Origin: Rhynchosporium graminicola
Lineage: Eukaryota; Ascomycota; Leotiomycetes; Helotiales; Ploettnerulaceae
DNA: 64,000 nt
Direction of reading: 5' to 3'
Assembly: GCA_900074885.1 (NCBI GenBank)
Contig: FJUW01000046.1
Location: 169,408-233,407 of the forward strand
The stretch's first letter is position 1. The number at the start of each line of letters is the position of its first letter. Below the pieces are notes generated by a model. That model did no database searches. It saw nothing but the letters and a program-made list of their open reading frames with translations, and was not told the origin of the DNA. Positions 35,601-49,090 of the stretch are shown here, in pieces. The position numbers and the translations under genes were made by a program.

Positions 35601-36875
35601 AACTAGAGAGCGAGTACTACGAATTTAAAGCTAGATTCGTAGCTAAGGGGTTTAAGCAATTATACGGTATAAACTATATAGATATATACGCTAGTGTAGT
35701 CAAGCAAATAGCTTAGCGTCTTATATTTGCCTTAGTAGTACTCTATAAGTAGTATATATATAAGATCGATATGATCTCCGCTTTTACACAGAGTGATATA
35801 GACGTTAATACCTTATATATTTGCCCCCCGGAAGGCGTGGATTATTACGCTAATAAACTCCTCCTACTCTGGAAAGCGTTATATAGTCTTAAGTAATCAG
35901 CTAGACTATAGTTTATTACGCTAAAGGAGGTATTAGTTAATAAATTCGGATTTAAGTTAATCCTATCTGAAAATTGCATATTAGTTAATAAAGAGCTTAA
36001 GATTATAATCTGTATATACGTGGAAGATCTAGCTCTAATTAGCCCTGATATAAGTACTATTAAGTTCTTAATAGAAGAATTAAAACACTTCTTTAAACTT
36101 AAGGACTTAGGGCTGATAAAAGACTATTTAGGTATTGAAATTAACTATAATAGAGATCAGGGCTATATGAAGCTCTATCAAGCTAGCTATATAGAGAAGG
36201 TACTAGCGCGGTTTAACTTATCAGATTGTAAACCGAAGAATACGCCTATGGATTCAAAGGTTAAATTAGAACCTAATCCTAATAAGGCTAATAAGGAAGA
36301 TATATTATGGTTTCAGTAAGTAATAGGCTGCTTACTATTCCTTACGCTAGCTACTAGGCCTGATATAAGCTACGCTGTGATTAAATTAGCTAGGTTCTCT
36401 AGTAACCCTAGCGATACGCATATCTTAGCTGCAAAGAACGTACTTAGATACCTTAAAGGTTCTATTAAACTAGGCTTAGTTTATATTAATAGCTCTAGTA
36501 AATACGCTAGCGGATATTGCGATTCTGATTATACCGGAGATATTAGTACGGCTAAGTCCACTAGCGGCTATTCCTTCTATATAGGAAGCTGCTTATTCTC
36601 TTGGAAGTCGAAGTTGCAATCAATTATAGCTCAGTCTACTATAGAAGCTAAATATATAGCTATTAATTCGGTAGTTAAAGAAGCGGTCTATATAAGATAA
36701 CTTCTTACCGAATTAGGCTATTACTTCCAAGAGAGGTTCCCGGTGTTTACTGATAATAACGGCGCTTTATTACTCTCTAAAAACCCTTAATTCCATGAGA
36801 GAACTAAGCATATAGCTGTAAAGTACTACTTTGTAAGGGATCTAATTAATCAAGGTACTATAGATTTAATCTATA
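32640..36875 (+). pseudogene. Copia-1 Gag-Pol polyprotein
   Basis: One long frame broken by TAG/TAA codons. Gag: VGRSNYIE-LNTASLYLK near 32705. Zinc knuckle 33404-33445: CSYCNKTNYIEANC, His changed to Tyr. Protease: VLDSGASEHY near 33636. Integrase: FDIDIAGPFKIKG near 34217, KLDNAGEFKSN near 34426 and SPE-NGIVERLNR near 34520 (DDE). RT: FVAKGFKQLYG near 35640, AFTQSDID near 35790 and active-site YVED (36017-36028) instead of the usual YVDD. RNase H: GYCDSDYTGDISTAKSTSGY near 36500 and IAQSTIEAKYIAINSV near 36630. Asp-to-Glu in the RT box needs a transversion, so RIP does not explain it. It is inactive as read. Confidence 0.85.
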
Positions 36876-36886
36876 TTAGTACTTTA

Positions 36887-37358
36887 TGTTGGATTTATAA
36901 CTAGTATATTGGTCAGTTTACTAGTACCTTGGTCAGTTTTGCCTGTATCGGTATATATACCCTGTACCTTGTCAGTATATGGTCTTAGTACCTGGTTCAG
37001 TATCTTGCGCATATACCTTGTTGTACCTGGCACCTACACCCTGTACCTTATCTATAGCCTATACCCTGCATACTCTATTAGAGTTACTATGAAGGTTCTC
37101 GATAGAGTTTTACTACTCCCTAGTACGTATATCGTACTTCTAGAGGTTTCTACTGACGTAGTATAATTCTACGGAATACGCGTCTTCTTCTATGGAGTTC
37201 TGTATTACGTAGTATAGAATATTCTAGAGAGCTTATATAGCTATATAAGTAGCTAGAATCTCTCCTGTAGTTAGCTCTCTTCAAGTAAGCAAAAAGCAAT
37301 TCGTATTGATCACGTATTATTCTGACCTTTTAGCTGATTTCCACCTTTAATTTTCACA
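36887..37358 (+). repeat. Copia-1 3' LTR
   Basis: 472 bp, TGTTGGATTTATAACT ... TTTAATTTTCACA. Termini TG/CA are intact here. Confidence 0.92.
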
Positions 37359-38365
37359 ATCTTAGCTAAGACTTAGTATAATCTTACCTAGAGGCTAGAT
37401 AGCTTTTTACTTAGCTAGTAATTCTTAAGTTATAAAGAGAAATACCTTATCTCTAACTTCCTAGTTAATATTATACTATTTCGGATTAGTTATAGCGCTT
37501 ATCTTTTACTAAGTAGCTAGTATATTAGCTTTTATAAACTCGATAGCGGATTTAGTACGTTTAGCTAAGGATTTAGTATTAATATAATTAAGCTTCTTAT
37601 ACGGTATTAATAAAGTAAGTTACTTCTAATCCTAGCTATTCTATAGTAGTATACTATATTTAAGGGTATATAGCGCTATACTAATAGAATCGTAAGGTAG
37701 GGTTACTTAAGCGCGGTCTATTATTAGTAGTAATTCGCTTTAGTTACTTTAGTAGTAGTTAATAAAAGGTCTAAAGCGTTAATTAATATAGCTATTTATA
37801 ATCTCTATTTATTTATTAGTTTACTAGTAGAAGGAGATAGAGAGCTTAATCTTAACTCTAATTATATAGTAAAACTCTTATTAGAAAGATAAGATAAATT
37901 ACGCTTCTTAGTCAGATATAATTAACTTAGGAGTATATCTGAAACGATATATCTATTAAATAAATAGTATAACTATCCCGCGAGTATCGATATTATAGTA
38001 GTATAGTACTAATATAGAGTCCTTTCCTAGGCGGTCGATAAATACTAATATCTTATTAAATCCTTAGATATTAATCGGGAAGTCCTTAAAATCTATAGCT
38101 AAGGACTATATAGGATAGCTAAGTACTAGTAATAAGTAGAGGAATCCTTACTATTTTATTTACTTTAGATAAGAGTACTAATAGGAGCGGTAGTTACGAG
38201 TATACTATTTTATATCTAATATAAGTACTTTCTAGTAGTAATAGGTAGAAATCATTTCAGTAGTCTTATAAGTATTTAGATAAGCGGAGGAAACTTAATT
38301 ATAGACTTCGCTAATTAAATAGGTATATAATAGGGTATAGCGTTATACGTATAGATAGCTATTAT
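37359..38365 (-). mobile_element. Gypsy-1 fragment, integrase region
   Basis: Colinear with 1868-2872 of Gypsy-1 copy 1 and with about 40560-41575 of copy 2, with point differences and small deletions. It is cut on the left by Copia-1 and on the right by the LTR of Gypsy-1 copy 2. It is a third independent copy of this segment. Confidence 0.85.
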
Positions 38366-38637
38366 TGTAACGACACAAGACTCGAGGCGGTATATAAGCA
38401 AGAATAAACAAGTAGGGAGGCTAAGAGCGATCTTATATAGTCTACTACGAAGGAAATAAAAAGATAAGAAAGGAAGAAGAAGAGAGATGGAGTGTAAGGT
38501 ACCTTATATATATATGCCGGTACTAGTCTGATACTGTACCGAGTCGGATACTAGTTCTGCCGGGATACCTATGAACTTGGGCCCTGGTATCTATCCTTCT
38601 TCTTATGTGATATTCAGGTGAGCTGGCTATTATCATA
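38366..38637 (-). repeat. Gypsy-1 copy 2 3' LTR
   Basis: It starts TGTAACGACACAAGACTC and is little RIPed in its first half. The right end is read as TATCATA before the C tract. The equivalent end in other copies is TGTCGTTACA, so a small rearrangement or error at this end is possible. Confidence 0.8.
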
Positions 38638-39129
38638 TTACCCCCCCCCTAAGAAGAGCTTAACCCCAAGCTCGGAAGGTTATACTTTATACTAGAAATT
38701 AGTCTTTATTATAACTGTTTTCGTCGATATTCGCGTAATAGGCGCTAGCTGTTCTTTAGTAGTAGTAAATTCTTTATCAGGTTCTGACTAGTTATATCGC
38801 TATAATAGTACTATATTAGTCATAGCTTCTAAATTAGGCAGTAAGCTATGTTTACTTTATCTATTTGCAGCAGGAGTCGAGTTTAAGTAAGGCGTGAGGT
38901 ATATAAAGGAAAGAGTTTATTAATATTAGAGCTTTTCCTTTTTAACTACGATAATTACTTAAACTTATAAGTTTACTCTCCTTAGACTACGATATAGTTC
39001 CTAGAGTAAGTATTATTACTAATTACTATAGTAGTCTGCTATAATCTTATATATTAATCGACCTAATTAACTCTTCTCTTATTATAAGTAAGTTCCTTAT
39101 CTTAGTGTTAGGGATAGTCTTCAGGTAAG

Positions 39130-40100
39130 GTGCAGGAGTTCTACGGATCGATAACGCTAACTCCTATAGTACTCTTATTAGTTCCTGCTAGTGCTCTTTC
39201 AGTAGCGTATTATATATATTACCTGCGATATATTCGCGCCTTCCTTAAGATAAAGTATAATAATACTCTTATTCTAGAACTTCTATATTCTTTTAATAAG
39301 CCTAACTCTAAGCTTTATAAGTATTATACAGTATTAAAGAGCAGTTATAAGTATATAAGTTACTTAAACCTGAATATAGTTATATATACTAACGCGTTAT
39401 AGTTACCTAACTATATTAATACGGAGTATACTATCTTATCCGGTTTACTTCCTAGCGGCGAAGCTAAGGACGCAGAGCTAAATCGGGATAGTATCGTAGC
39501 TACTTATAAAGCTATTAATTATATCTATCGTCTCGCGAAATCTGCTACTCCTACTACTACGTTAGAGATTACTACTATATAATTAGCAGAGACTTAGGCT
39601 TTAAGGCGTTCTATAGAGAAAGTATTTAAGGAGTTAGAGTTTATTAAGATAATAAGTTAAGATCTTGAACCCTTAGATACTAGTATAATACTAACGTAAT
39701 ATAGGATCTAGATCTTTTAATAATAGATTCGGCGAAGTCTAGGTTAATAGTATAAATAGTATTAAAGCAGATAAAGAAGTTAAATAGTATTATATAGGAA
39801 TTTGCAAAGAAAGCTATATTTAAGGCTATAATATCTAATACTAGGAAAAACGGAATTTACCTTCTAGTTTAGAGATAGCGTCGGATCTAGATACTCTCGG
39901 ACTTTCTCTAAAGAAGAAAGCTCGTAGGATTAGCTATTATACTCGGTCTACTACTAGAGCTATATTAGTAAATTTAGATAAGAAGTTAGATATAGTAGTT
40001 CTGGTTCTAGATATTCTAGATTTATTAGAAGCTCTAGAGAACTTAAGGGAGAAAGCTAGTAAAGTAGAAGTAGTAGAGGAAGTAGAGTTTTAGATATAGT
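39130..40100 (+). pseudogene. Antisense spliced ORF inside Gypsy-1 copy 2
   Basis: Same protein as at 482-1409. Exon 1 runs from GTG 39130 to 39648 and includes SKLYKYYTVLKSSYKY and LLPSGEAKDAELNRDSIVA. The intron is 39649-39704, 56 nt, with CTAAC branch and TAG acceptor; its GT donor is RIPed to AT. Exon 2 starts at 39705 (DLLIIDSAKSRLIVQ). Exon joining is in phase 0, as in copy 1. A small indel near 39840 shifts the frame afterwards. The only stops in exon 1 are TAG codons where Gln is expected. Being antisense to Gypsy-1, this intron would not be spliced from the genomic RNA of the element. No homologue is recognised. Confidence 0.6.
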
Positions 40101-41662
40101 ATTATTACGAAGTATAATCAGGGATTATCCTTAGTAATAAATTTTTAATACTAGTAACTATAATAGCTTATTATTCTCTAAGTAACTATAGTCGTCTATT
40201 CTATCTTCTTAGGCCTTAATCTATTAATCTAGTTTACGCGGAGGTCTAAGTTTACTTAGGTTAGTAGTATAGAAGTTTCTAAGCTTATACGGAGTACTTA
40301 TTAGGTTAGAAGTATTATACTAAGTTAGGTCCAGGTCGTAGCCTAGCTAACTAACTTGATACTTTAGATTATCTCTTAGGAGCTATATAGCGAGTATATC
40401 TTATAACTCTTACTCTTCTTAAGTAGCGATAACCTCCGGGGATAGGTTTAGTAACTCCTAGCTTAGTAATAAGTTATCTGAGTCTTTAAAGAGTAATTCG
40501 GGAGCGAATATATTATATATAGAAGATCTAGAGAGTAAATCCAGCTTATAGGAGTATCTGATCTTAGCTAGGATCTAGTATAGTCCTACCTAGAGGCTAG
40601 ATAGCTTCTTACTTAGCTAGTAATTCTTAAGGTTCCTTATAGAGAGAAATACTTTATCTCTAATTTCCTAGTCGATATTGCGCTATTTCGGGTCACTTAT
40701 AGCGCTTATCCTCTGCTAAGTAGCTAATATATTAGCTTTTATAACCTCGATAGCAGATTTAGTATATTTAGCTAAGGATTTAGTATTAGTAGTAGTTAAG
40801 CTTCTCTTGCGATATCGATACGATAAGTTACTTCTAATCCTAGCTATTCCGTAGTAGTATATTATATTTAAGGGTATATAGCGCTATACTAATAGAATCG
40901 TAAGGTAGAGTTACTTAAGCGCGGTCTATTATCGATAGTAGTTCGCTCTAGTTACTCTAGTAGTAATTAACGAAGAGTCTAAGGCGTTAGTTAATATACT
41001 AATTCATAATCTCTATTTATCCGTCAGTTTACTAGTAGAAGGAGATAGAGAGCTTAACCTTAATTCTAATTATATAGTAAAACTCTTACTAGAAAGATAA
41101 GATAAACTAAGCTCCTTAGTCGGATATAATTAACTTAAGGGTATATCCGAAACGATATATCTATTAGATAAATAACGTCACTATACTATAGGTATCGATA
41201 TTATAGTAGCACGATATCGATACGGAGTCCTTCCCTAGGCAGTCGATAAATACTAGTATCCTATTAAACCCCTAGTTATCAGGCGGGAAGTCCTTAAAAT
41301 CTATAGCCAGGTACTATATAGGGTAGCTAAGCACTAGTAATAGATAGAGGAATCCTTATTATTTCGTCTGCTTCAGATAAGAGTACTAGTAGAGGCGGTA
41401 ATTACGAGTATACTATTTCATATCCGATATAAGCCCTTTCTAGTAGTAATAAGTAGAAATTATTTCGGCGGTCTTACGAGTATTTAGATAAGTGGAGAAG
41501 ACTTAATTATAGATTTCGCTAATTAAATAAGTATATAGCGGAGTATAGTATTATACGTATAGATAACTATTATAAAGTAGTAAGCTATCGTTAATAGTAT
41601 AGCTATCTCCTAATATATTCCGTTTATTAGAGAATAATTCTCAGTTGAATTAATATAGTTTC

Positions 41663-41898
41663 TGTTAGAATAGTTAGTATTCAGTGCAGTATCACGTAGT
41701 AACTTAATCGGGACTAGAGCTAGTATATAGGCCCGGATATTAAAAAATATCTAAGATATATTATAGATCTAGAAGTTATAACCTGAGAAGTTAAGTTACT
41801 TAATAAAGATAATAGTCTAACTTATTAGTATCTAATTCCTCTGTGAATATTACTCCTATCCCTATAGGTATACGAGAATAGGGATATTCCTTTCAATA
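41663..41898 (+). repeat. Copia-3 5' LTR
   Basis: 236 bp, TGTTAGAATAGTTAG ... CCTTTCAATA. It contains the inverted repeat CCCTATAGG...GAATAGGG. Confidence 0.93.
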
Positions 41899-42464
41899 GG
41901 TTATAAGCCCCGGTAAGACGTAACTTCGAATCGATAAAAGCAAGGCGATCGATTCAAGCCTTAATAAGTAAGATAGGAGTATTCTAGTTAACATAAGAAG
42001 ACTAAAGGGCTAAGTAAGAGTACTAATAATCGACGAAAGTAAGGCAATCGATTAAAATCCCTGATACGTAAGATAGAGGTATTCTAGTTAAAGTAAGAAG
42101 ACTAAAGAGCTATATAAGAGCGCTAATAATAACCGGAGAGCTATAAGTAAGAAGGCCTTTAATACTAACTATATAACCTGTAGACTCTAGAGGGAGATCT
42201 GAAATAATAATCCGAGGATAATAAGAAAGACTATTTCTCGTAAAAATAACTATACGACTCGCAGACTTCAGAGGAAACTCTATAACTATAAAGTCGAGTA
42301 GTAAGTAAGTAAGCTACTCGTAACCCTTAAACCGAGTATAGCCTCTATAAACTAATAGCTAGTAAAAGATAAATATCTACTAATTATATATATATATTAA
42401 GTTAACTATAAGTTAACTTATAGAAAATCTAGTCGAACGTATCGAGTACTATATAATAACTATA

Positions 42465-43700
42465 GGATAAAATAGGGAAAGATAATAAGCTACTAATCTT
42501 AAGCCGTAAGAACTATAACGAATAGTTTCTACGAGCTAAAGTTAAGATCAAGGGAAAAGGTATATTCTATACGATAGATACTAGTAAAGTTAATTTTACT
42601 TAGATAACTCGAGACGGAATAAAAAGCAAAAGTATACTAGAGACTACTTCCGAAAGTATACTATCGGTATTAACTATAGACGACCTTATAAGCGATTTCG
42701 AGAGGCTTAGCGGAATATAGAATCTAGAGAAAGCTAAGAAATAGGTATCCGACGACTCGAAGGCCTTAGATATTATAATCGAAGGACTTAGTAATAACGA
42801 TATTATACTGCTTAACGAGTATAATTTAGTAGAAGTACTATAGACTAAACTAAAGGTTAAATATAATAGAATGAACTTATTAATAGCGAATATATATATA
42901 ATAAAGATTTAGACCTTTATATTTAATAAGGACGATAAGATAGATAGATTATAGCGAAACCTGAAGGAATACTATAAGAAGCTTATTATTACTAATATAG
43001 AAATAGGAAAATCATATTCCGATAAGGCCCTTTTCTACTTACTTACCTTATCGCTCCGAAAGCAAGGTCGCTATACTACCTTCCTTAAAAGCCTTAAGCT
43101 ATAGCTTCTAATAACTACTAACGAAAAAGTAAAAGCCTTAGAAGAGTATAAATTAATACTATAAGACCTCGGTACTAAGAGTAATAACTATAGTAAAGAA
43201 AGGGTATATATAGTATAGAAATAGTATAAGCAGGTATACTATTACCTGAACTATTATTCTCGAGAGAATAATAGTTTATTAGTCTAAAGTATAATAAGTA
43301 TTTCTTATAAGTGTTTCTACTGCGGATCTAGCGATTACTTTATTACTAACTGCGAATTCAAGACTATAAGTAGAGAGTATACTAAGAACTTTCGTTTAGA
43401 AAAAGAAAGAAAGAAGTATAGTAAATTAACTTATAAGACCGGATTACGAGTTAAAGATAAGAAATCGCGATCTTCCTATATTAGTAAAAACGAACGCTCT
43501 ACTAAGCTAAAGTCTAGAGACTCGCGATATAAGAAAAGAGGATATACTACTATCGCAGAATCTAATTCAGATACTAACAAGGACTTAGAAGACTATAGAA
43601 GAGATATAAGTAAATTATCTAGTTCTAATAATAATACTATAGAGAAAGTCATATTATTAAAAGAATTAATAAGTAAGAGTACTTCTAAAGACTAAATAGT
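42465..43700 (+). pseudogene. Copia-3 Gag
   Basis: The frame opens near DNKLLILSRKNYNEQFL (about 42483), with the likely ATG mutated. A Copia capsid-like region follows (ALFYLLTLSLRKQGRY near 43030), then the zinc knuckle CFYCGSSDYFITNC at 43312-43353, a CX2CX4HX4C motif whose His is now Tyr, and a basic/acidic linker. Stops are TAG/TAA. Confidence 0.75.
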
Positions 43701-46700
43701 CGATATAGGCGTAAGTTTATCTATAACTAACTAACTTAAATTATTTAGGGAATTAAGGCTAATATCTAAAGTCTATATATAAGTAGGGGGAGGAACACTA
43801 TCTTCTCGTATGCGAGGAATAGTACTAGTTAAAGCTATAGATAGAACTTCCTATTATTTAGATAATATACTCTTTATTCCTAAACTAGATATTAATTTAA
43901 TCTCTATAAAGAAACTCTATAAAAGTAGTTACCTCAGAAAGTTCGACGATAAAAGTATCTAGATTATAAAAAGTAATAAGAAAGTCTTAAAAGCGATATA
44001 ATCTTAAAGCTTATATATTATAAAACATATCTCTAAAGCCTTTAATAGATAAGTAATTAGTAATAGATAAGTTAACTATAGCTAATATAAATAGCTAGCG
44101 TATAAGCTAAAAGCACTTCTAGCTACTGAAGCAGACGAGAATACTATAGATAACTAAGATAACGCAGAAGGAAAGGAGCTTAAATGATACCTTAAGTACT
44201 ATCGACGATTTATATACCTTAGACCTAATAAGATTCGGAACTTATATAAAGTAATTATACTCTAGAAGAGAATTAAGATCCCTAAGGATCTAAATATCTG
44301 CGATATATACGCTCTTACGAAAATAAAGAACCGAATTCTAAAGTAACTAAGTCTCTAGCTTACTAAGATCCTCGATCTAGTATAATTCGATATCGCTAGA
44401 TCGTTTCCGCTTATAATATAAAGAAACTATTACTTTTTAATAATTATCGATATCTATTCTCGACGAGATTAAGTAATTCTACTAAAAGCTAAGAGCGATA
44501 CTTACTAGATACTTAAGGACTAGAAAATCGGAGTTAAGCTATAATCCGGAAAGAAGATTAAACGCGCGAGATCTGATAATATACCGGAATTACTAAAAGC
44601 TACTTCTAATTAGAAAGCTAAAGATAGAATACTAATATAATTAATAACTATTATATTATTACACTAGAATAGACCTACTGAAAGATTAATTTAGACTATA
44701 GAATTCGATATATATATAATACTTGAAGAAGTATAGCTACTACTAGAATTCTAGGACGAAGCCGCCGAAGCTAATTCGTATATAAGAAACCGTATTACTA
44801 TTAGACTAATAATTAATAATCAAAAGACTTATCCTATAAAGGCCTTTACTAGAGAAATACTATTAATTAACTATATTCGTAAATAGAGAAGTAAATACTT
44901 CTATTATATAGATAAGAAAACTATCCCTGCAGGCGAGCGTTATAATAAGCTTATTAACCTTAGTAGAGTTAGAGTCTTTATAGGATATTCGGAAAACACG
45001 ACTAAGCACTTTAAAGTCTATTCTCCCGAAAGAGGCTTAACGATTATAATAAGTAGAGTTATTATTAAGGAAAGTAGTAATAGAAGATCGATCGACTTAA
45101 GACTTCGGAAATACATAGCTAAGTTATAAGGAACTATAAACGTTACTCTAGATAGAAGAGCTCGCGGGAGACCTAAAGTACCTAAGGGAATTAGCGAAAA
45201 GGTTAATATAATAGAAAATCTACGAGTAGAAATACTTTCGTTTATTCTACTAATAAATATCTTAAGTTCTACTAAAGAGGATATACCGGATTATACTCCT
45301 AAGATCATCTTACTAGATAAGATACTTAAAGATAACTTAAAGACTATATAAGATAGACCTGTGAATATACTAGTATTAGCACGATCGACTTATAAGTCCG
45401 TCTTACTAGTTAGAATACTAAGATCAGCGGAACTAACCTTAGAGTATTAGGATAACTCTACTAAAGTAATACTAATAGATTACCGGATATAAGATTTAAT
45501 CCCTAAAGCCTTAGACTGAGATTCGGAATCGATGAATAGAGTACTTATAAATACTCCTATAGATAGAACTCTTATTACTTAGGTTAATTATAATTAACCT
45601 AATTAATCTATAAATAACTAAAAGGCACCTAAGTACTTTACTTAAGCTAGGAAAAGAGCAGGATTAGAACCGGAAGACTAAAAGGAAGCTAAGAGGATCC
45701 GAGCTATAATCGCGAAAATACTACTAAAAGGATAACCTGCACGAACTAACTAGAAAGACTTATCTATAAGAGATAAATAGATAAGCGACGAGATCGAGAT
45801 TACTCTCGTAGCTATAGAAATCATAAGTATTAAGATCCTAAAAATATATAAGGAAGTAATAACTAGCTTATAAGTAAAGCAATAGATAGCTACTATATCT
45901 AAGGAGATATTATCTCTATACGTAAACGAGATATTCTGAGAAGTTATTATACTAGAGGGATTAAACTTAGTATCTTATAAATAGGTCTATATAGTAAAGA
46001 CTATAGTAAATAGGAATATAGAGCGATATAAAGCTCGCTTAGTTGTAAGAGGATTTAGCTAAGTATACGGGCTCGATTACGATTAAATATTCGCGCTAAT
46101 AGTTAGGATAAATACGCTAAGGCTTTTCTTAGCTATAGTTACTAAAGAGGATATGGAATACTAATAATATAATATTAAAAATATATTTATAGAGTTAGAA
46201 CTTAAGAAAGATATATTCTTAAAAGTTCCGGAAGGAATTAAGGTTAAGAATAGTTATGTATAATAAGCCTTACAAAGCTTATATAGACTAAAGTAAGTAG
46301 TAAGAGACTAGAATAAGCTTATAAAGGCAGAACTATTAGAATAGGGATTTCGATAGAGTACTACCGACTTATATATATTCATATATAAGGAAAACTCAGT
46401 TAAGCTCCTTATATATATTAATAATATTATAGCGAGCGCTAGGAAGAAAGGGGAGCTAGACTAGTTTTATATGAAACTTTCTAGAAGATTTAAAGCTAAG
46501 AATCTAGAGGAGATAGAGAAGATTCTTAGAGCTAGAGTTACCCGCGATAGACTATCTAGAGCCCTTAAAATCGACTAAGAATAATATCTACTTAGCGTAC
46601 TTAATAAGTTCAGTATTACCTAAGAAACCTTTAAACTGAAACGGATACTAATAATAGGCTACGAGAACTTTTACCCCGCGAGTAGTAATAACGAAAGGAT

Positions 46701-47086
46701 TAATATAAACGAATACTAGTAAGCTATTAGAAGCTTAATATATATAATAATCTTTACGAGACTAGATATTACTTTTATCCTTAGAAAGCTTAGTTAATTT
46801 ATAAGCGATCTAGCTAAGTACTACAGATACGCCCTGAAAGCGCTACTATAGTACTTAAAGTTAACTATTAAGATAAGAATTCGCTATAGACTAAGGGGAG
46901 AATATAATACTATAGTTCTCTACTCTAATATAGACTAGGTAAGTAATAAGGTTAACTAGAAAAGTATCTCTAGAAGCGTATTAATATTCTATAATAGACT
47001 ATTCTCTTAGTTAAGTAAGAAGTAGCGCTCTATTACTATATCGAGCTGCGAATCAGAATATATAGCACTTACGAACTGCGTAAAGT

Positions 47087-47288
47087 TGTGACAGCGCATA
47101 GTATACGTGGCAGATACGGGCCAGTATCAGTACCTTAGGCATACCCTCCTTATATATATAGAAGGTACAGACTCCTTCAGAGCTCTATATCTTTCTGTTT
47201 CCTTTATACTAGATTATATAAGATCGCTCTTAGCCTCCCTACTTATTTATTCTTACTTATATACTGCCTTAAGTCTTATATTATTATA
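47087..47288 (+). repeat. SRE-B 5' LTR
   Basis: 202 bp beginning TGTGACAGCGCATAG. The open frame starting at 47107 is an LTR artefact shared with SRE-A. Confidence 0.93.
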
Positions 47289-47399
47289 TTAAATAAAAAG
47301 ATTAAGACCGCCGGGGATAGTATTAAATAATATCTTACTTAGAAAACTCGATTCGCACGTATAACTACTAAGGAGCTTTTCGCTAAGTTATCTCTACTT

Positions 47400-48957
47400 A
47401 TCTTAGATTTTCAGAATTATACGGAAATAGTTAGTACTATTAATTACGAATTCGATAGTTAAGTTTTTAAAAGAGCTAAGATTCTAGAGATCTCTTAGAT
47501 AGCTAGGAATTTGAACGTAATTCAGCCTTAGAAGCACTAGTATTACTACGAAGTTACTCTCAGATACTTCGAAACTCGTTCCTTCGTGCGTATAAAATAA
47601 AATAGCAGACGAATTTTAAATAGAAACTTCTCTATAAGCTCTAATATTTATTATCCCCTTACCCGACTTTAACCTTCCGAAAGTAGCTTTAATAGCGAAA
47701 AACCTTACTTTTAAGCTAAGATGAAATAGCTTATTACCCTAGCGGAAATTATCGGAATTCGACTCGTAATCCCTATACCCCAGTATAATTTATCCCCCTT
47801 AGTAGAATCGACCTCTCTCTACTAGAACCTTTAATTTAATACTTTCTATATCTACTTAATAAAGATATCTGACTCTCCTTAATCTTTTAGCTTCTTTAGA
47901 ATTCGATTTCGACTTTCGCTTCTTCTATAACTTTCAAGTATTCTATTACTTTCGCTTAGCCTCGCTTACCTAATACTATACCTCCTAAGAAGGCTTAGCT
48001 AGCTCCTATAGCTTCACCGGAATACCCTCGTAGCCCCTCCGATTCCGTACCTATTATAGAATTACTTTAATCGATTAAAGACTATTAATTATAGATAGAA
48101 TCGACTACTCGGGAGCTTTCTATTAGTATTAGTCGCATCGAACAGATATTTGCCGAGTTTTTATATATTTAAGTATAATCGATGAACTCTAAACCTTTAG
48201 TAAACCTTAGACCTTTAGTAAACTTAGTATTATAACTACTAATAGAACTTACCTTTAAACGCTCTTTAATTAATAATTTATAGACCTCCGGTAAGTCGTA
48301 ACTAACTGAAAATATTAATAATCTTAATATAAGGATTAACTTATCTTTTAGCTAATAGTATACTTCTATTCAGGACCGACTAGAAGTTAATTCAGACTAA
48401 TATCCGATTACGCGTACCTATAAAGCGCTAGTCTAGAGCTCTACTTCTAGCCTTATAAGAGGTTACTTAGAACTATAGTATCTCTCAGAAATTACGCCTT
48501 TCTCCTCTACTAAAGAGATAATTTCAGTACTCGCTTCTTACTACCTTTCCGGACTCGAAACGGAGTAGTATCAGACCGAATTTCATAAGCTTTTAATAAA
48601 AAAGGAGTCCTTTTTATAATTCCGTATAAAGTTCCAAAGCTCGGCAATTCTCAGAGGTATAGCTAAATAAGAGTAGTACTTTTACATCTAGCAAAAGCTT
48701 ACTATACGGCTACGTATAGCTGCCGCTCTAATTAAGTACTCTTAGAAGACTAATTATTCAGCTATAGTCTCTTCTCTTATAGCACTCGATTTAGAACTCT
48801 CTCGACTACCTTTAATACCTCGAGCTACTCTAGCTAACCGATAGTTAGTACGTCTTCTGAGCCCTTAATACCTATCGAGGAAGTATAGTATTACTACTAT
48901 AAGAAGTATAGTCACTATAAGGGCGATTATCTGATATTAAAGACGAAGAAGGAGTGA
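47400..48957 (+). pseudogene. SRE-B Gag-like protein
   Basis: The C-terminal frame holds a Ser/Thr-rich linker (STRFRTLSTTFNTSS), then SEPLIPIEE, a knuckle YYYYKKYSHYKGDY at 48889-48930 that fits CX2CX4HX4C with the three Cys as Tyr and His kept, and LILKTKKE before TGA 48955. Upstream, frames with capsid-like helices (SSAILRGIAKQEQYFYIQ near 48640) are broken by stops and at least one shift. The interpretation as Gag rests on the knuckle position and element layout. Confidence 0.6.
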
Positions 48958-49090
48958 TTTATATCTTACGCTTTAGATTAATAATTACTTGGATTTTATT
49001 TGGAATTCGACTTAATTTAACTATCTTTTCTTTCGTTTTTTATTTATCTTTAAAGGCTCGAGGGCGAGCCTTTATCTTAGAAGGGGGTAA

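Larger units (their letters stand above)
31457..37358 (+). mobile_element. Copia-1, least degraded LTR retrotransposon
   Basis: 5902 bp with 472-bp LTRs (31457-31928 and 36887-37358). The Gag-Pol frame has several open stretches of about 70-130 codons, longer than in any neighbour. The left flank is Copia-2 (GGTAT) and the right flank is Gypsy-1 (ATCTT), so there is no TSD and at least one junction is recombinant. Another LTR piece of the family is at 12505. Confidence 0.92.
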
